Assembly: GCA_948567375.1 (NCBI GenBank)
Contig: OX419760.1
Coordinates: 51,274,001 to 51,338,000, forward strand
Direction: 5' to 3'
DNA length: 64,000 nt
Source: Lunularia cruciata
Lineage: Eukaryota; Streptophyta; Marchantiopsida; Lunulariales; Lunulariaceae
Shown here: piece after piece, positions 23,351 through 32,767 of the stretch
How the letters are laid out: each line of letters opens with the position of its first letter
How positions within the stretch are numbered: the stretch's first letter is position 1
The notes under the pieces: model-generated
What the model was told of the DNA's origin: nothing
Database searches by the model: none
The model's input: the letters and a program-made list of their open reading frames with translations, nothing else
Program-made: the position numbers and the translations under genes

Positions 23351-24678
23351 TTACTTTACTCGGCCTGCTCCACACTTTGCCTTTTGTCTAGAACAAACTC
23401 CTCTTTGAATGATAACTCTCTTCTCCTCTTGCTCTGGCACTTCGTCTTCCAGTTTTGAGTTACCTTTCTCCTCCATCTCCATCTTGGCTTCCTCTTCCTT
23501 GGGTACTGATGTCATCTCCACTCCATTGTTGCTATCACTACTCGTGTCTCCACTTTGCAGTGTGAACTCGGGTTCTTCATCTCTCTCTAAGTCTTTGGAC
23601 TTGCACTCGGCTTCACCTTCTGATTCTTCCTCCAACGATGCAATTCCCACCATTCCTTTCCTTGGGTTTACCCTTCTAGCCTTCCAAGGTCTTACTTTCT
23701 AGACTTCTTCTCCTTCTCCTTGTCGACTCCTCTTCTTTGACTTTGGAGTACTCACTTCCAGTTGCACACTCTTCCCCGTCTACGCGTAGTTCTCATCACT
23801 GCTTCTGATCTGAAGAATGTATTGCTGCTCCTCTACGTCGACATCTCTTCTTAAGTCGAGATGGAAATGCGACACCATCCTATTGCACTCCACCGCATTG
23901 AGCAAGTTCAGCCCCAGATAGAAATGGGCTACAAATGGCACAATGTAATGTGGAGGCAACTTATCCCGCAAATTCCATACCATCTGTCTTGTTCTCTCAT
24001 GAAAACACTTCACCCAATTAATGAGCTCTCCTACAAACATCTTATGGAAGAACAACGCTTGGTGCTTCATCATATAAGTCATTCTCTCCGGCTTCAAGAT
24101 CACCATTAGAGCACTCACAATCCCTTTCTTGACAATATCCTTATAGCTCTCTACTTTGTAACCATTCTTTGTGTGCTTTGAAAAGAAAGCATCTCGCACC
24201 TCTTGGGTTCTTTTTCTACTTCACCCTTCTCCAAGAATGTGGCACCATGCTTTGCACCTGCTTCTCTTCCAAGTACTAACCTCCAATCCGACTCTATCCA
24301 GCAAGCCAGATAACCTCTCTTCACTTCTTCCTCGAGATGATTGAGACACTTACTCTTGATGATCTCAATCATAAACACTAGAAAGCTAACATTCTAGTTC
24401 CATGCCAAGAATTTGATCCCAAGCCTGATCAAGACTTCAATTCTTGCAATCAGATCTAACTTCTGAATCGCATGATTTCTCACTGTGAATTTGGAATTCT
24501 TCTTCCCTCCTCCTATCTTTCTCTCTTCCACTCGGGGCTGGGCATTATTCTTCCTATTGATTCCCAAATTAACTCTCTCAAATTCTTCTCTACACACCAG
24601 CTCATCTTTGACTTTGCTTCCCTTCCCATCATCTCTTGCAAGACAACTTCTTAACGGAGAGGGAAAATTGGTTGTCAT
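23351..24678 (-). pseudogene. LORF coiled-coil protein, N-terminal half (outer copy)
   Basis: From MTTNFPSPLRS (24678) through KNSKFTVRNHAIQKLDLIAR, NGYKVESYKDIVKKGIVSAL, ILKPERMTYMMKHQALFFHK and PHYIVPFVAHFYLGLNLLNA to an acidic region (MTSVPKEEEAKMEMEEKG). Stops and shifts separate the pieces. It joins functionally to 18346-19404 on the far side of the nested copy. Confidence 0.65.
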
Positions 24679-25096
24679 TGCTTCATCTTTAGCCCAATTT
24701 TTATAGAGTCACGCCTTCTTCATCTTTCTTCAATTTGAGTTTCTATCAAGAAATCACACCTCCTGCATGCTCATGTTATTGTCAAGTGTCCTTCATGCGT
24801 ATGACCACCATTTCTTGAACGGTCCCTTCTTGAATGTCTCGCCCCAAAGGAAAGTTGTTACACTATCCTCGCCTTGGGTTGAGCACCCCCGATATGAAAA
24901 CTCCTTACTTTGGGTTGTATGCTGACAGGGCAATTCTGAGTACCTTGCCTTATGACCCAAAGCCACATTACCTCAGGTTTCATCCTGAGGACACTTTTCT
25001 TTGCCTTCTTTGGCCATACAAGCACAATTCAACTTCTCTATACACTTCTTCTTCCAAATTTATAAAAAAAACAAAAAATGTGGGTATCACATCTAT

Positions 25097-25487
25097 GGAC
25101 AAGATCTAGATTTACCTGTAGCCATTCATTCGAGATGCTATGGGCAGAGATCTTTTGGAGAGTGATGCCAATGGCCTTTGAGAACTTGGCGATTGCTCAG
25201 CATAAAGATACTTTACGCAATGCTACCATTCAAGGAGGAGGTTATAGACCCTCGATCCATCAATTTCATCCAGGCGACTATGTATATCTACAGCAGACAG
25301 CACCAACAACACTTGACGTTTTGACAGGCCGCACTATCTTGAGAGTGCATGAGGTTTGGCCATCTAGAGTCCTTGTGTTAGAAGGACGTGATGGTGTTGT
25401 TTGGAAGGATCATGTGCGCAATTGTGCGCCATGCCACCTCCCAAACATTGATGGTACTATGGACCCAAGCTTGGCACTTGTACGTGC
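25097..25487 (+). pseudogene. Gypsy integrase C-terminal part
   Basis: It continues the integrase after the LORF insertion. After one frameshift it reads AMAFENLAIAQ-type sequence, QFHPGDYVYLQQ (the SH3-like fold seen in many gypsy integrases), ILRVHEVWPSRVLVLEGRDG and HVRNCAPCHLPNIDGTMDP. It runs straight into the PHD finger with no stop, so the two form one protein tail. This part would bind DNA and help target integration. Confidence 0.8.
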
Positions 25488-25489
25488 AG

Positions 25490-25638
25490 GCTTGAGGTGT
25501 ATGTTATGTGGCTCTTTTGGTGGAGCTGCTACTATGTTAGTGTGTGATGGCTGTTCGAGAGGATGGCATATGGTATGTATGACTCCTCTCCTCACGATGG
25601 TTCCTCAAGGACATTGGTTATGTCCTAGATGTACTTGA
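25490..25638 (+). pseudogene. PHD zinc finger at the integrase C-terminus
   Basis: The pattern CMLC, CDGC, GWHMVC, WLCPRC gives Cys4-His-Cys3, the PHD signature, over about 45 residues (25498-25632), ending at a TGA at 25636-25638. PHD fingers read histone H3 tails. In chromoviruses the same place holds a chromodomain. The inferred role is steering integration by chromatin state, or acting with the upstream methyltransferase, which in DNMT3 enzymes is paired with an ADD domain related to the PHD fold. All eight zinc ligands are present. I call it a pseudogene only because the whole polyprotein is broken. Confidence 0.88.
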
Positions 25639-25793
25639 CCTATAGCTAGTTCATTCTTTATATGGTATAGATTTGCAAACTTGCAACTAATGATGGGGCT
25701 CCATAGCATCCGGCCTCTTGATCTTTGCCCATTATAGGGTATACCATATACTTAGAGTAGATGGCTATCTGGAGTTAGAGGGACCTAACCGCC

Positions 25794-25808
25794 AACTAGG
25801 GGGGCAAT
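25794..25808 (+). other. Polypurine tract of the methyltransferase gypsy
   Basis: AACTAGGGGGGCAAT directly precedes TGTGGCTC, as expected at the internal/3' LTR border. This places the true U3 start at about 25808-25809 rather than at the palindrome at 25906. The 25639-25793 stretch before it is untranslated sequence without a gene. Confidence 0.6.
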
Positions 25809-26475
25809 TGTGGCTCTTTAGAGTCTATGTATGACTTATGTGTGAGTTGTGCTTCTATAGTGTATGATGTTGATAGTGATGTATGTTGTGTAGCAATATA
25901 TTTACGCATGACAGATGTCATGCTATTTGTAGTGTCACATCTAGATTGCTTGGACATTGGAGTTGCAATGATAGTAGTTAGAGTTATTTCAGTAGTTCTC
26001 AAAGACTACTTTCCAACTGTCAGATTTTGTGTTTGGGGTACTGACTTCATAGTGGGGCCCACTATCACTTTGCACCATTTGCACCATCAAGTGTGCCATC
26101 AGCAGGACCGTTAGAATTTAGACCTAGCTCAAGTCCAGGGGATATACTTTTGAAGTGCAACTCTAGAGAGCTTACTTCTCTGATGTTGAGCCTTCGAGTT
26201 CTTGGCTATGGTGGACAGAGGCCGGTGAGCATCACCTGGATTCTCTATGCTTGAGTGGATGTGGCTTGATTGTAATCAGTGCCTAGTTGTTGGCTGTTTA
26301 TAGAGTGACAGATCAAGTACTGATCTGAGTTGAGTTGAGTTGAGTTGAGAGTAGTAAACAATCTGATTATTGTGGCACTTTAGAGTCTATGTATGACTTA
26401 AGTGTGAGTTGTGCTTCTATAGTGTATGATGTTGACAGTAATGTATGTTGTGTAGCAATATATATATGCACAACA
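25809..26475 (+). repeat. Right LTR complex of the methyltransferase gypsy: segments a, b, a'
   Basis: Segment a (25809-25913) starts TGTGGCTCTTTAGAG. Segment b (25916-26372) matches the left LTR. Segment a' (about 26373-26475) repeats a, starting TGTGGCACTTTAGAG and ending GCACAACA. A perfect 8-bp inverted repeat, GCATGACA-GA-TGTCATGC (25906-25923), sits at the a/b border. The outer element ends fall exactly at this border, and the GA spacer is absent there. Confidence 0.8.
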
Positions 26476-28356
26476 ATTGTTTGTCCCTTGTTATTGCAAT
26501 TGAAGAAGAAGGAGGAGGAGGACCTGAAGAGCAATCATCATGAAGTAAAGGATGAGCTACAAGTAGTGAAGTACTTGAGTGAAGAAATCTCAAAGTTAAA
26601 GAAGAAGTTAACCCAAGGAGAGGAAGAAGCTTAAGAACTATGGGTTGATGCTATACTTTGCCGTAAGAGCTTTGATAATCTACATAAAAATGTGTGAAGC
26701 GGGGCTGTAAAATTGAACAAGAAGCTAAATAATTGAAGAGTCAAAAGGCGACATTCAAGAAGTTGAAGGGTGAATTGCTGATGCGCAACCAGAGGCAATA
26801 CATTCAAAGGCAATGGCGGTTGTGTTGGAGCAAGAGAAGGATGGCTTAAGGAAGGTTGCAGCGGAGAAGGATCAAGCTTTGCACCATGAGTTGACAAATA
26901 GAAGTTGCGAGGAAGAGATGTTGCAAGGACTGATCAGAAGTGTGGAGACTCAACTTATCCGGTATTTGGAGGAGGAGCACTGAAAGCCAAATTTGAGGAT
27001 GAATTGAAGATGTATCAAAGTGAGTTGGAAGTAGAGTGGAATTGGGAGAAGATAGTTCTAGGGAAGACATTGGAGTCGATGGGAGAGATTGTCAGGCAAA
27101 TGAAGGCAATGCTGGATATTAAAGCCAAAGTAAAGTTAGAAGAAGCAAGACTACACAAATTGAAGTTTCTAATGCAAGAAACTTGGAAGAGAAAAGTGAA
27201 GGATGTTGCCATGAACAAATTGTTAACACACTTGAGAGAGAGTAGATAGGAAGATGTTAGAAGTAGGAGACAATGTGTGTCTCATATTAGGTTTAGTTAA
27301 ATCCAAATTAGATGAGCTTCAAATTAATGTGAAAGTAGAATTTGAATGCAAAGTAGCATAGGTAGGAGTGTAGGTATCGTCAAGTGAGTTGCCTGAATCA
27401 TCTAAAGTATTTAGAATAAAGAAGGAGATTTTAGATAGTGTAGTGATGAACTTAGTTTCAGTTTAGAGTGAAGAAGTGATAGAATTTGTAAAGATTGTAG
27501 ATTAACCCAAAATAGAAGAAGTGATTGTGGTTACATTGGGTATAAAAGCCAAAGTACAAGTAGACATCAAATCAGTTTAGTAATAGTTTTGAGGTCTGAA
27601 GAGGTAGATATGAAGAACTGGAATGTCATTTTGGAACTAGTAGTTAAAATTGTATGTAGTTAGATAACTATTTGAGTGCTCTATCTATGTAAAGGAAACA
27701 TTAACAATGTTATATTGTTAAGTAATCACATTTTTGAAGTTGAGTAAAGCAAAGTGTTGTAACTCAGTGCTTGTCATTTCAACTTAATTTTGAGTATCAA
27801 TCCTTTGTATTTGTGAGTGTTTGGAGATATTTGAATTGCAAGTCTGAGTATTAGATGTTGGATTCTATAGCTCTGATTTCCATTTTGTGTGTTTAATCCT
27901 AAGTGGATAGCAATTGAGGAAATGCCTTGACAAATCTATGAATAATTGTAGTGTTGGTAGTATTCTGCATTTGTGATCATAGTGTTGGATTGATGCAAAG
28001 TAATTTTGATTGAGGAATTTATGCCTTAGTGGAGTGGTGGAACAAAATTCCAAGGTGAAGTTGTCTTGTGGTGAAATAGCCTTCTTTAAGAAAACCAAAT
28101 CATCACAATCAAAATTGATTTGAAAAGGATTTGAAGAATTGTGACTATGGATGTTATTTGTTTGTGACAAAGTTGTTGTTTAGCACTTATTACTCTCTTT
28201 TGGGTGTGCTTTCTACCCAAGAGATTAAAGCAACAATCAAGAAGAATTGTTTTGTTACTATTTACTTCATATTTGACCATTTCTGACTAATATCTTTGTG
28301 TGAATGAACAATTACTTACTGATTACCACAAAAGTGATACTTGTTGGGTTGTCATA
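26476..28356 (+). mobile_element. LORF family 1 element, 3' half (continues from 4792)
   Basis: It resumes in register with ATTGTTTGTCCC (IVCPLL), then a coiled-coil coding stretch with stops. One readable part lies at 26905-27249, including KLEEARLHKLKFLMQETWK. A 3' region of about 750 bp ends with GATTACCACAAAAGTGATA and GTTGTCATA at about 28356. The duplicated host bases ATTG(T) start it, matching 4789-4792. Confidence 0.75.
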
Positions 28357-29300
28357 GTTCTTCATACTTCCATATTCTTGTGCATTTTATCTATGTCACT
28401 ACACCAAGCTAAATCTCATCTTCTTGCTGCTCAAAATCAGCAATGGGAAATATGCCAATAGATATTATTACAATATCACCTTTCAAGAAGGTGATAAGGT
28501 CATGCTTTCATCTAGTAACCTTCCTCTTCCTCTTGATATCCAAATATAAACTAACTTCCAATTGGATAGGTCCATTTGATATTATTTAGATTATTTATTT
28601 TATTGCATAAAAATTTACCCTTCTTAGTACATGAAGATCCATCTTATCTTCCATGTCTTGAAGTTAAAACTCTTTGTTTCAAACCCATCTTCTTTTCCTA
28701 CTTATATACAACCTCTTCCTCCTCCAATCTCTATTAATAACTATATAAATATGAAGTAGACCATATTCTTGCATGAGGAGATATCCAATATGACCAACAA
28801 CAAAATTCAAATAAAATATCCTTTGGAAAGGTATCCCTTCACAATGCTACATGGGAACATCTTTTTCCATCTCTAAAATACTCAAGTAGCCAAATAAGAG
28901 TTCAAAGAGTCTATGAAACAACAACATCACAAACTAGCAATGGAGAAATATGTAATGATATGAAATTTGCAAAAGTTAAGTAAAGCAAAAAGGAAGTAGA
29001 ACTAGCATATATTTAGGAATTCTAATAATGTACTATAAGCATCCAAGAAGCTTTGTGATGAGAAGCTTCTAGAAACTTCTAAGGTTTGAGTGGCTTATAT
29101 GCCAAGTAAGAGGCTTGCTTAGCTTTTACTCCAAAAAAGGTGGCTTCTAGAAGTAAACTTCCTTGGGAGTCTTTTAATTAATGGACTTATAAACACTAAA
29201 ACCTAAGCTCAGTTCAAAAATTCATAATTTCCCTCAATTAAGACCTTGAATTTGATCTCCCATTCTCCTATTTCTCTCCTTGGTTTCTTATAACTTCTTT
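28357..29300 (+). mobile_element. Chromovirus 3' remnant with degenerate LTR
   Basis: It begins in an integrase tail similar to the chromovirus at 37028-42802: QAKSHLLAAQ, then FQEGDKVMLSSSNLPLPLD-like text. It continues to a decayed chromodomain (YEVDHILA at about 28750, then VSLHNATWEHLFPSL). From about 28941 a diverged LTR resembles 42339-42802: repeated GGCTTCTAGAAG-type motifs, a TTATAAACAC TATA-like site, and ATCTCCCATTCTCCTATTTCTCTCCTTGG near the end. Its 5' part is not in the window. Confidence 0.65.
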
Positions 29301-31687
29301 GCTTATGCTTTACTCTGTTTCCAACTATTCTCATTAGATGGGCCTTCAAATTTGGTTTGTAAGCATCTATATGATTGTCTTCCCTTTGATATGCTAGATT
29401 TTGGGTTTTTCTTTCTCTTTGCATTTTGAAAACACATTTGTCTTGAGTCTATGTTCCAAGGAGCTACTTACTTTTTTTATACATCTAATCTCCTTGCTTT
29501 TTTTAAAGGGACATATGATTTTTGCCTCATAGTCATTGGGATGTTTTCCTACATGTAGTCTCATGCACTATTTTTTTATAGCTTTGTCACTCCTTCTCAT
29601 CCTTTTTGTCTCCACATTAGTATGTGAAGGTTGCTTCAAGTGGTTGCAAAATAGCTATTATAGGTATTCAAGTTTCCTTAGATATCCCTCTCAATTGGGT
29701 GGTTGTCTAAGTGGTCTCAAATGTCTTCACTATCATTTCTCTTTCAATTTTCTTTTGGGCTTGTTGTTTGGTAGGGGATCAAATCCCCTCCATGGTTCCA
29801 TTTTTGTGCATTTTCTATGGCATTTAAACACATTTTTTATATAGCCACCAAACTACCATAGGGGAGTTCATGCAACAAGCATTAGTTGAGTATACATGCC
29901 AAGGAGATCCCTTTGGAGGGTTTCTATTTGCCAAATCTCACTACATAGTATTGTGGGAGGTTGTAGTCACTTTTCTATTGTGCTTTTTTCTATCTCTTTT
30001 GCATGAAACTCAAATCTTAGGTCTTTTAGAGGATGTAGTTTGAGTTTTCTCAACTTTCACACTCAACATAAAGACATTGGGTTTACAAGTCTTGACTCAT
30101 AAATGCAAGATCTAGAGTCCACATACAATCCTTGCTCCCTTGGACTTCCAACTAGAGCTATTGATCTCAATAGGAAGTTTGTGTGTATTGGGCTCTCCTT
30201 TAAGAGAAGATGAATTTTGTAGCTCATTTATCTCATACACTTTGATTTAAGCTACATCGCATGCTCATCTACACCCTTGTTGGGAAACACAAAAGTAGTC
30301 TATTCCATAATTACGTGATGATATATCCTAGAGCCTCTTATCTAGGACATACTTACCCATCCACAAAGTTACTCCTATCTCATCTATGTGCCTTTAGTAG
30401 TACTATATGCCACATTTTCTCCACTTTATTAGGGCCATGTATGCTTGCAATTATTAGATAAGTAGTGGAGACTACAAATAGTTCTTCCCATAGCCATAAG
30501 AGGAGGTCATATTGCTAATGACCATTTCACAAGCAGCATATATAAGAGCATGGGCATTAGTTGTTCATTTAACAGAAAATAGGCTCCTACATAAGGGTCA
30601 TCCTATTTTACCAGCATCTATCATGACAATAGATTAAAGCACCTATCATTTCTAAGCATCTCTTTATTTGGCTCATGATCTATTGTCAAGTCCTTCAAGC
30701 ATATCACTCCCTTGTTTATTGACTTTGTATCCCTAGACTCCAAGAAGCTTCACACTCTAGGGAAGGAATGTACACTCACATCCGTACTAGCATCCTCACT
30801 TATGTGCCTTGATAGAGCTAGGATTTTCTCTTGTGGATTAAAAGGCTCTATGACTCCAGGCCTCCTTGTTGATGAAGACTTTTGGTTCACATTGGAGGAG
30901 ATCAATGAAACACTTTGCTTGTGTATAGGATTAGCACATCTAGCACTTCTAGGGCTATGAGGCTAATGCATGTGCGGTTCTACATATGATACATATGGCA
31001 TCTAGAATTACAATGTGCTATAGGTGGAAAGCACATAAAAGTTCATGATGCCATCCTAGATATAGTGGCTTAGATTTTATGATCTATTTGTTCCCATATT
31101 TAGGTTAAATGATGGTTGGACTTATCAAAACTAAATCCTTGGAGGTGAAAGCCAATATACTCTCATTCATGGACATCCAATAGACCTTGTTTGATGTGGT
31201 GATCACAATCCACTATGACCAGAGTTCTTTGCATGGGCTAGCATTCAAGTGGGAGCCATAATGATCATTGCTACCAATAGGAAGCAAGACAATTATGCAC
31301 CACATTTCTCCTCCAATATCTTTCTCTCTTTGGTAGTGAATGTTTTAGTCATCTCTATCATCAATTTGATTGTCTCCTTCAAGATACAACACAAGATTCC
31401 CTATAGAGGAGAGGAACATTGGCTATCTTGCCAACCAATACTTACTACTTATTTTTGCCAAAGAATCTCCATCATCCTATAGAAATTGTAGATATTGAGT
31501 CTTCATATATGAGTAGTTGTAGTATGAGCTCTCATCACATTTAGGCTTATCTCTCTCCATTTATTAGATCCTTTGTAGTATTAATATCACATAGTTCAGC
31601 TATAGATTACTTTATTTCTTTCTCCATGTTTGGCATGGGATGATTGTTTCTTTTGGCTTTTATCCCTTTTTTCTTGGGCTTTGAGAT
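29301..31687. other. No gene recognised, 2.4 kb
   Basis: I see only short, stop-ridden open stretches here (for example 29536-29844) with no recognisable domain, no LTR ends and no RNA gene. It is probably old, decayed repeat sequence flanking the copia element. Confidence 0.4.
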
Positions 31688-32190
31688 TGTTGAAATTTCA
31701 TTTCAGATGATAGTATTTATAGCATGTGATAGTGGAGATTGGTATAGCTTGTACCATACACGTTGAGAAAAGTTCCTCTTCCATTGAGATGCTAGCACCA
31801 TAGTCAATAAAACTTGAGTAGTAAGGGTGTGAGTGCACCAGTTAGAAGAGGCAAGGCTAGGTAGCATGACCAAGTATTCCATTACCTTACAACCTACATA
31901 CTAGCCTACATGCAATTTTTTCCTTATTTCATGTGCTAGATCTACAATAAGAGGAATTACATATAGTGCTTTGAGTATCTATTAGTGTTCCTTGTATTTT
32001 GTAACTGATATACATATTTGCATCAATTTCATGACAATCTCAAGAAGTTAAGGGTTCATGTTTCCTAACACATCAAGAGTGATAGGAGATTATTCTTGGT
32101 ATGGAATTTCATATAGATTGTAAGACTAGAAGATTGGGAGTAGATTGGGACAAAATGAAACAAGGAGTAATCCGAGAGATATAGCACATA
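31688..32190 (+). repeat. Copia left LTR (3' limit approximate)
   Basis: It starts TGTTGAAATTTCATTTCAGA and contains TAGCTTGTACCATACACGTTG and ATTATTCTTGGTATGGAATTT. Both are matched in the right copy at 57508-58100. The left flank is GAGAT. The end is placed near 32190 (TATAGCACA). Confidence 0.65.
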
Positions 32191-32767
32191 TTTGTTGCTT
32201 CAATGGAGAATTTATTAATTTGGAAACTCCAAATGATGATTATGGGAGTCAAAAATGCAAGAGACATTAGAACAAGTCATAGTAGATGCATACGAGATAG
32301 ATTGTGAAGAGCAAGAATGATGGTATAAAAATATACATCTATGTAGCCATAGAAGAGAAGTATTTGTAGAGAATGATAAATTGTAAAACTGCAAACCAGA
32401 TGTTGAGTAGATTGATTACATTACATGAGCAATGTGCTTCAAAGAACAAATATATTTTTCAACAAAGATTCTTTCAATTGCATATGAAACCAAGAGAAGA
32501 GATAGCGGGTTTTATTAGCCAAATAGAAACTCTTGCTAAGTTAAGTTAAGTTAAGTAACCTTGGTGTAAGAATACAATTCCTCATTCATCACAAAAATTA
32601 TTTGTTGTTTGCCACAAACGTATTGCCATATAATAACAACATGGGATAATGTACGTGAGGAGTAGCAAACCATTGAGATACTCATTACAAGACTTAATGC
32701 TCAAGGAAGAAACCTTGCAAAGAGGTGGAGAAGACAAAGAAGAAAGATTTTTAGTAGAGAGAGCTTT
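32191..32767 (+). pseudogene. Copia gag (UBN2-like) remnant
   Basis: Decayed reading includes IAGFISQIETLAKLS, FITKIICCLPQTYCHIITTW and QQTIEILITRLNAQGRN-like text, the typical copia gag helix region. It is interrupted at 32767 by a LORF element (TSD GCTTT) and continues at 36494. Several TAG and TGA stops are present. Confidence 0.65.

Larger units (their letters stand above)
17555..25091 (-). mobile_element. LORF family 1 element (outer copy), split by a nested copy
   Basis: The ends are TGTGACAACCCGG at 17555 and GTGGGTATCACA ending at 25091, with a perfect TSD TCTAT at 17550-17554 and 25092-25096. Outer pieces 17555-19491 and 23297-25091 total about 3.73 kb. Frame remnants lie at 18346-19404 (coiled coil and C-terminus) and 23351-24678 (N-terminal domain starting MTTNFPSPLRS at 24678). 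A TATAAAAA lies about 20 bases upstream of that ATG. A second copy is nested at 19492-23296. Confidence 0.9.
4793..26475 (+). mobile_element. Ty3/gypsy retrotransposon with DNA methyltransferase and PHD finger, decayed
   Basis: Internal order is leader, gag with zinc knuckles, protease, C5-DNA methyltransferase, RT/RNase H, integrase, PHD finger, polypurine tract. Three later insertions interrupt it: 9224-12925, 14794-15484 and 17555-25091. Removing these rejoins the coding text, for example SPYFLLYGQ across 17554/25097 and GDYRPINRQT followed by RADWYAMPTP across the solo LTR. The outer ends are TGTCACGC and GCACAACA with a 4-bp ATTG duplication (5 bp if one base was lost). The LTR is split in an unusual circularly permuted way. 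Many stops and several frameshifts make this copy inactive. Net size without the nested inserts is about 9.7 kb. Confidence 0.85.

Noticed and set aside
17555-25091. LORF units as DNA transposons (TGTG inverted ends)
   Set aside because: The terminal inverted similarity is only about 10 imperfect bases, target duplications are 5 bp, and no transposase is present. LTR-type integration and the PPT/PBS context at 2597 fit better.
25809-26475. Two independent solo LTRs in tandem at the right end of the methyltransferase gypsy
   Set aside because: That would not explain why the left LTR lacks exactly segment a, or why both outer ends fall at the same palindrome flanked by ATTG. The permuted reading explains all of these.
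29536-29844. 102-codon frame rich in hydrophobic residues
   Set aside because: No homologue recognised, no supporting signals, and it lies in decayed repeat sequence. Probably chance.
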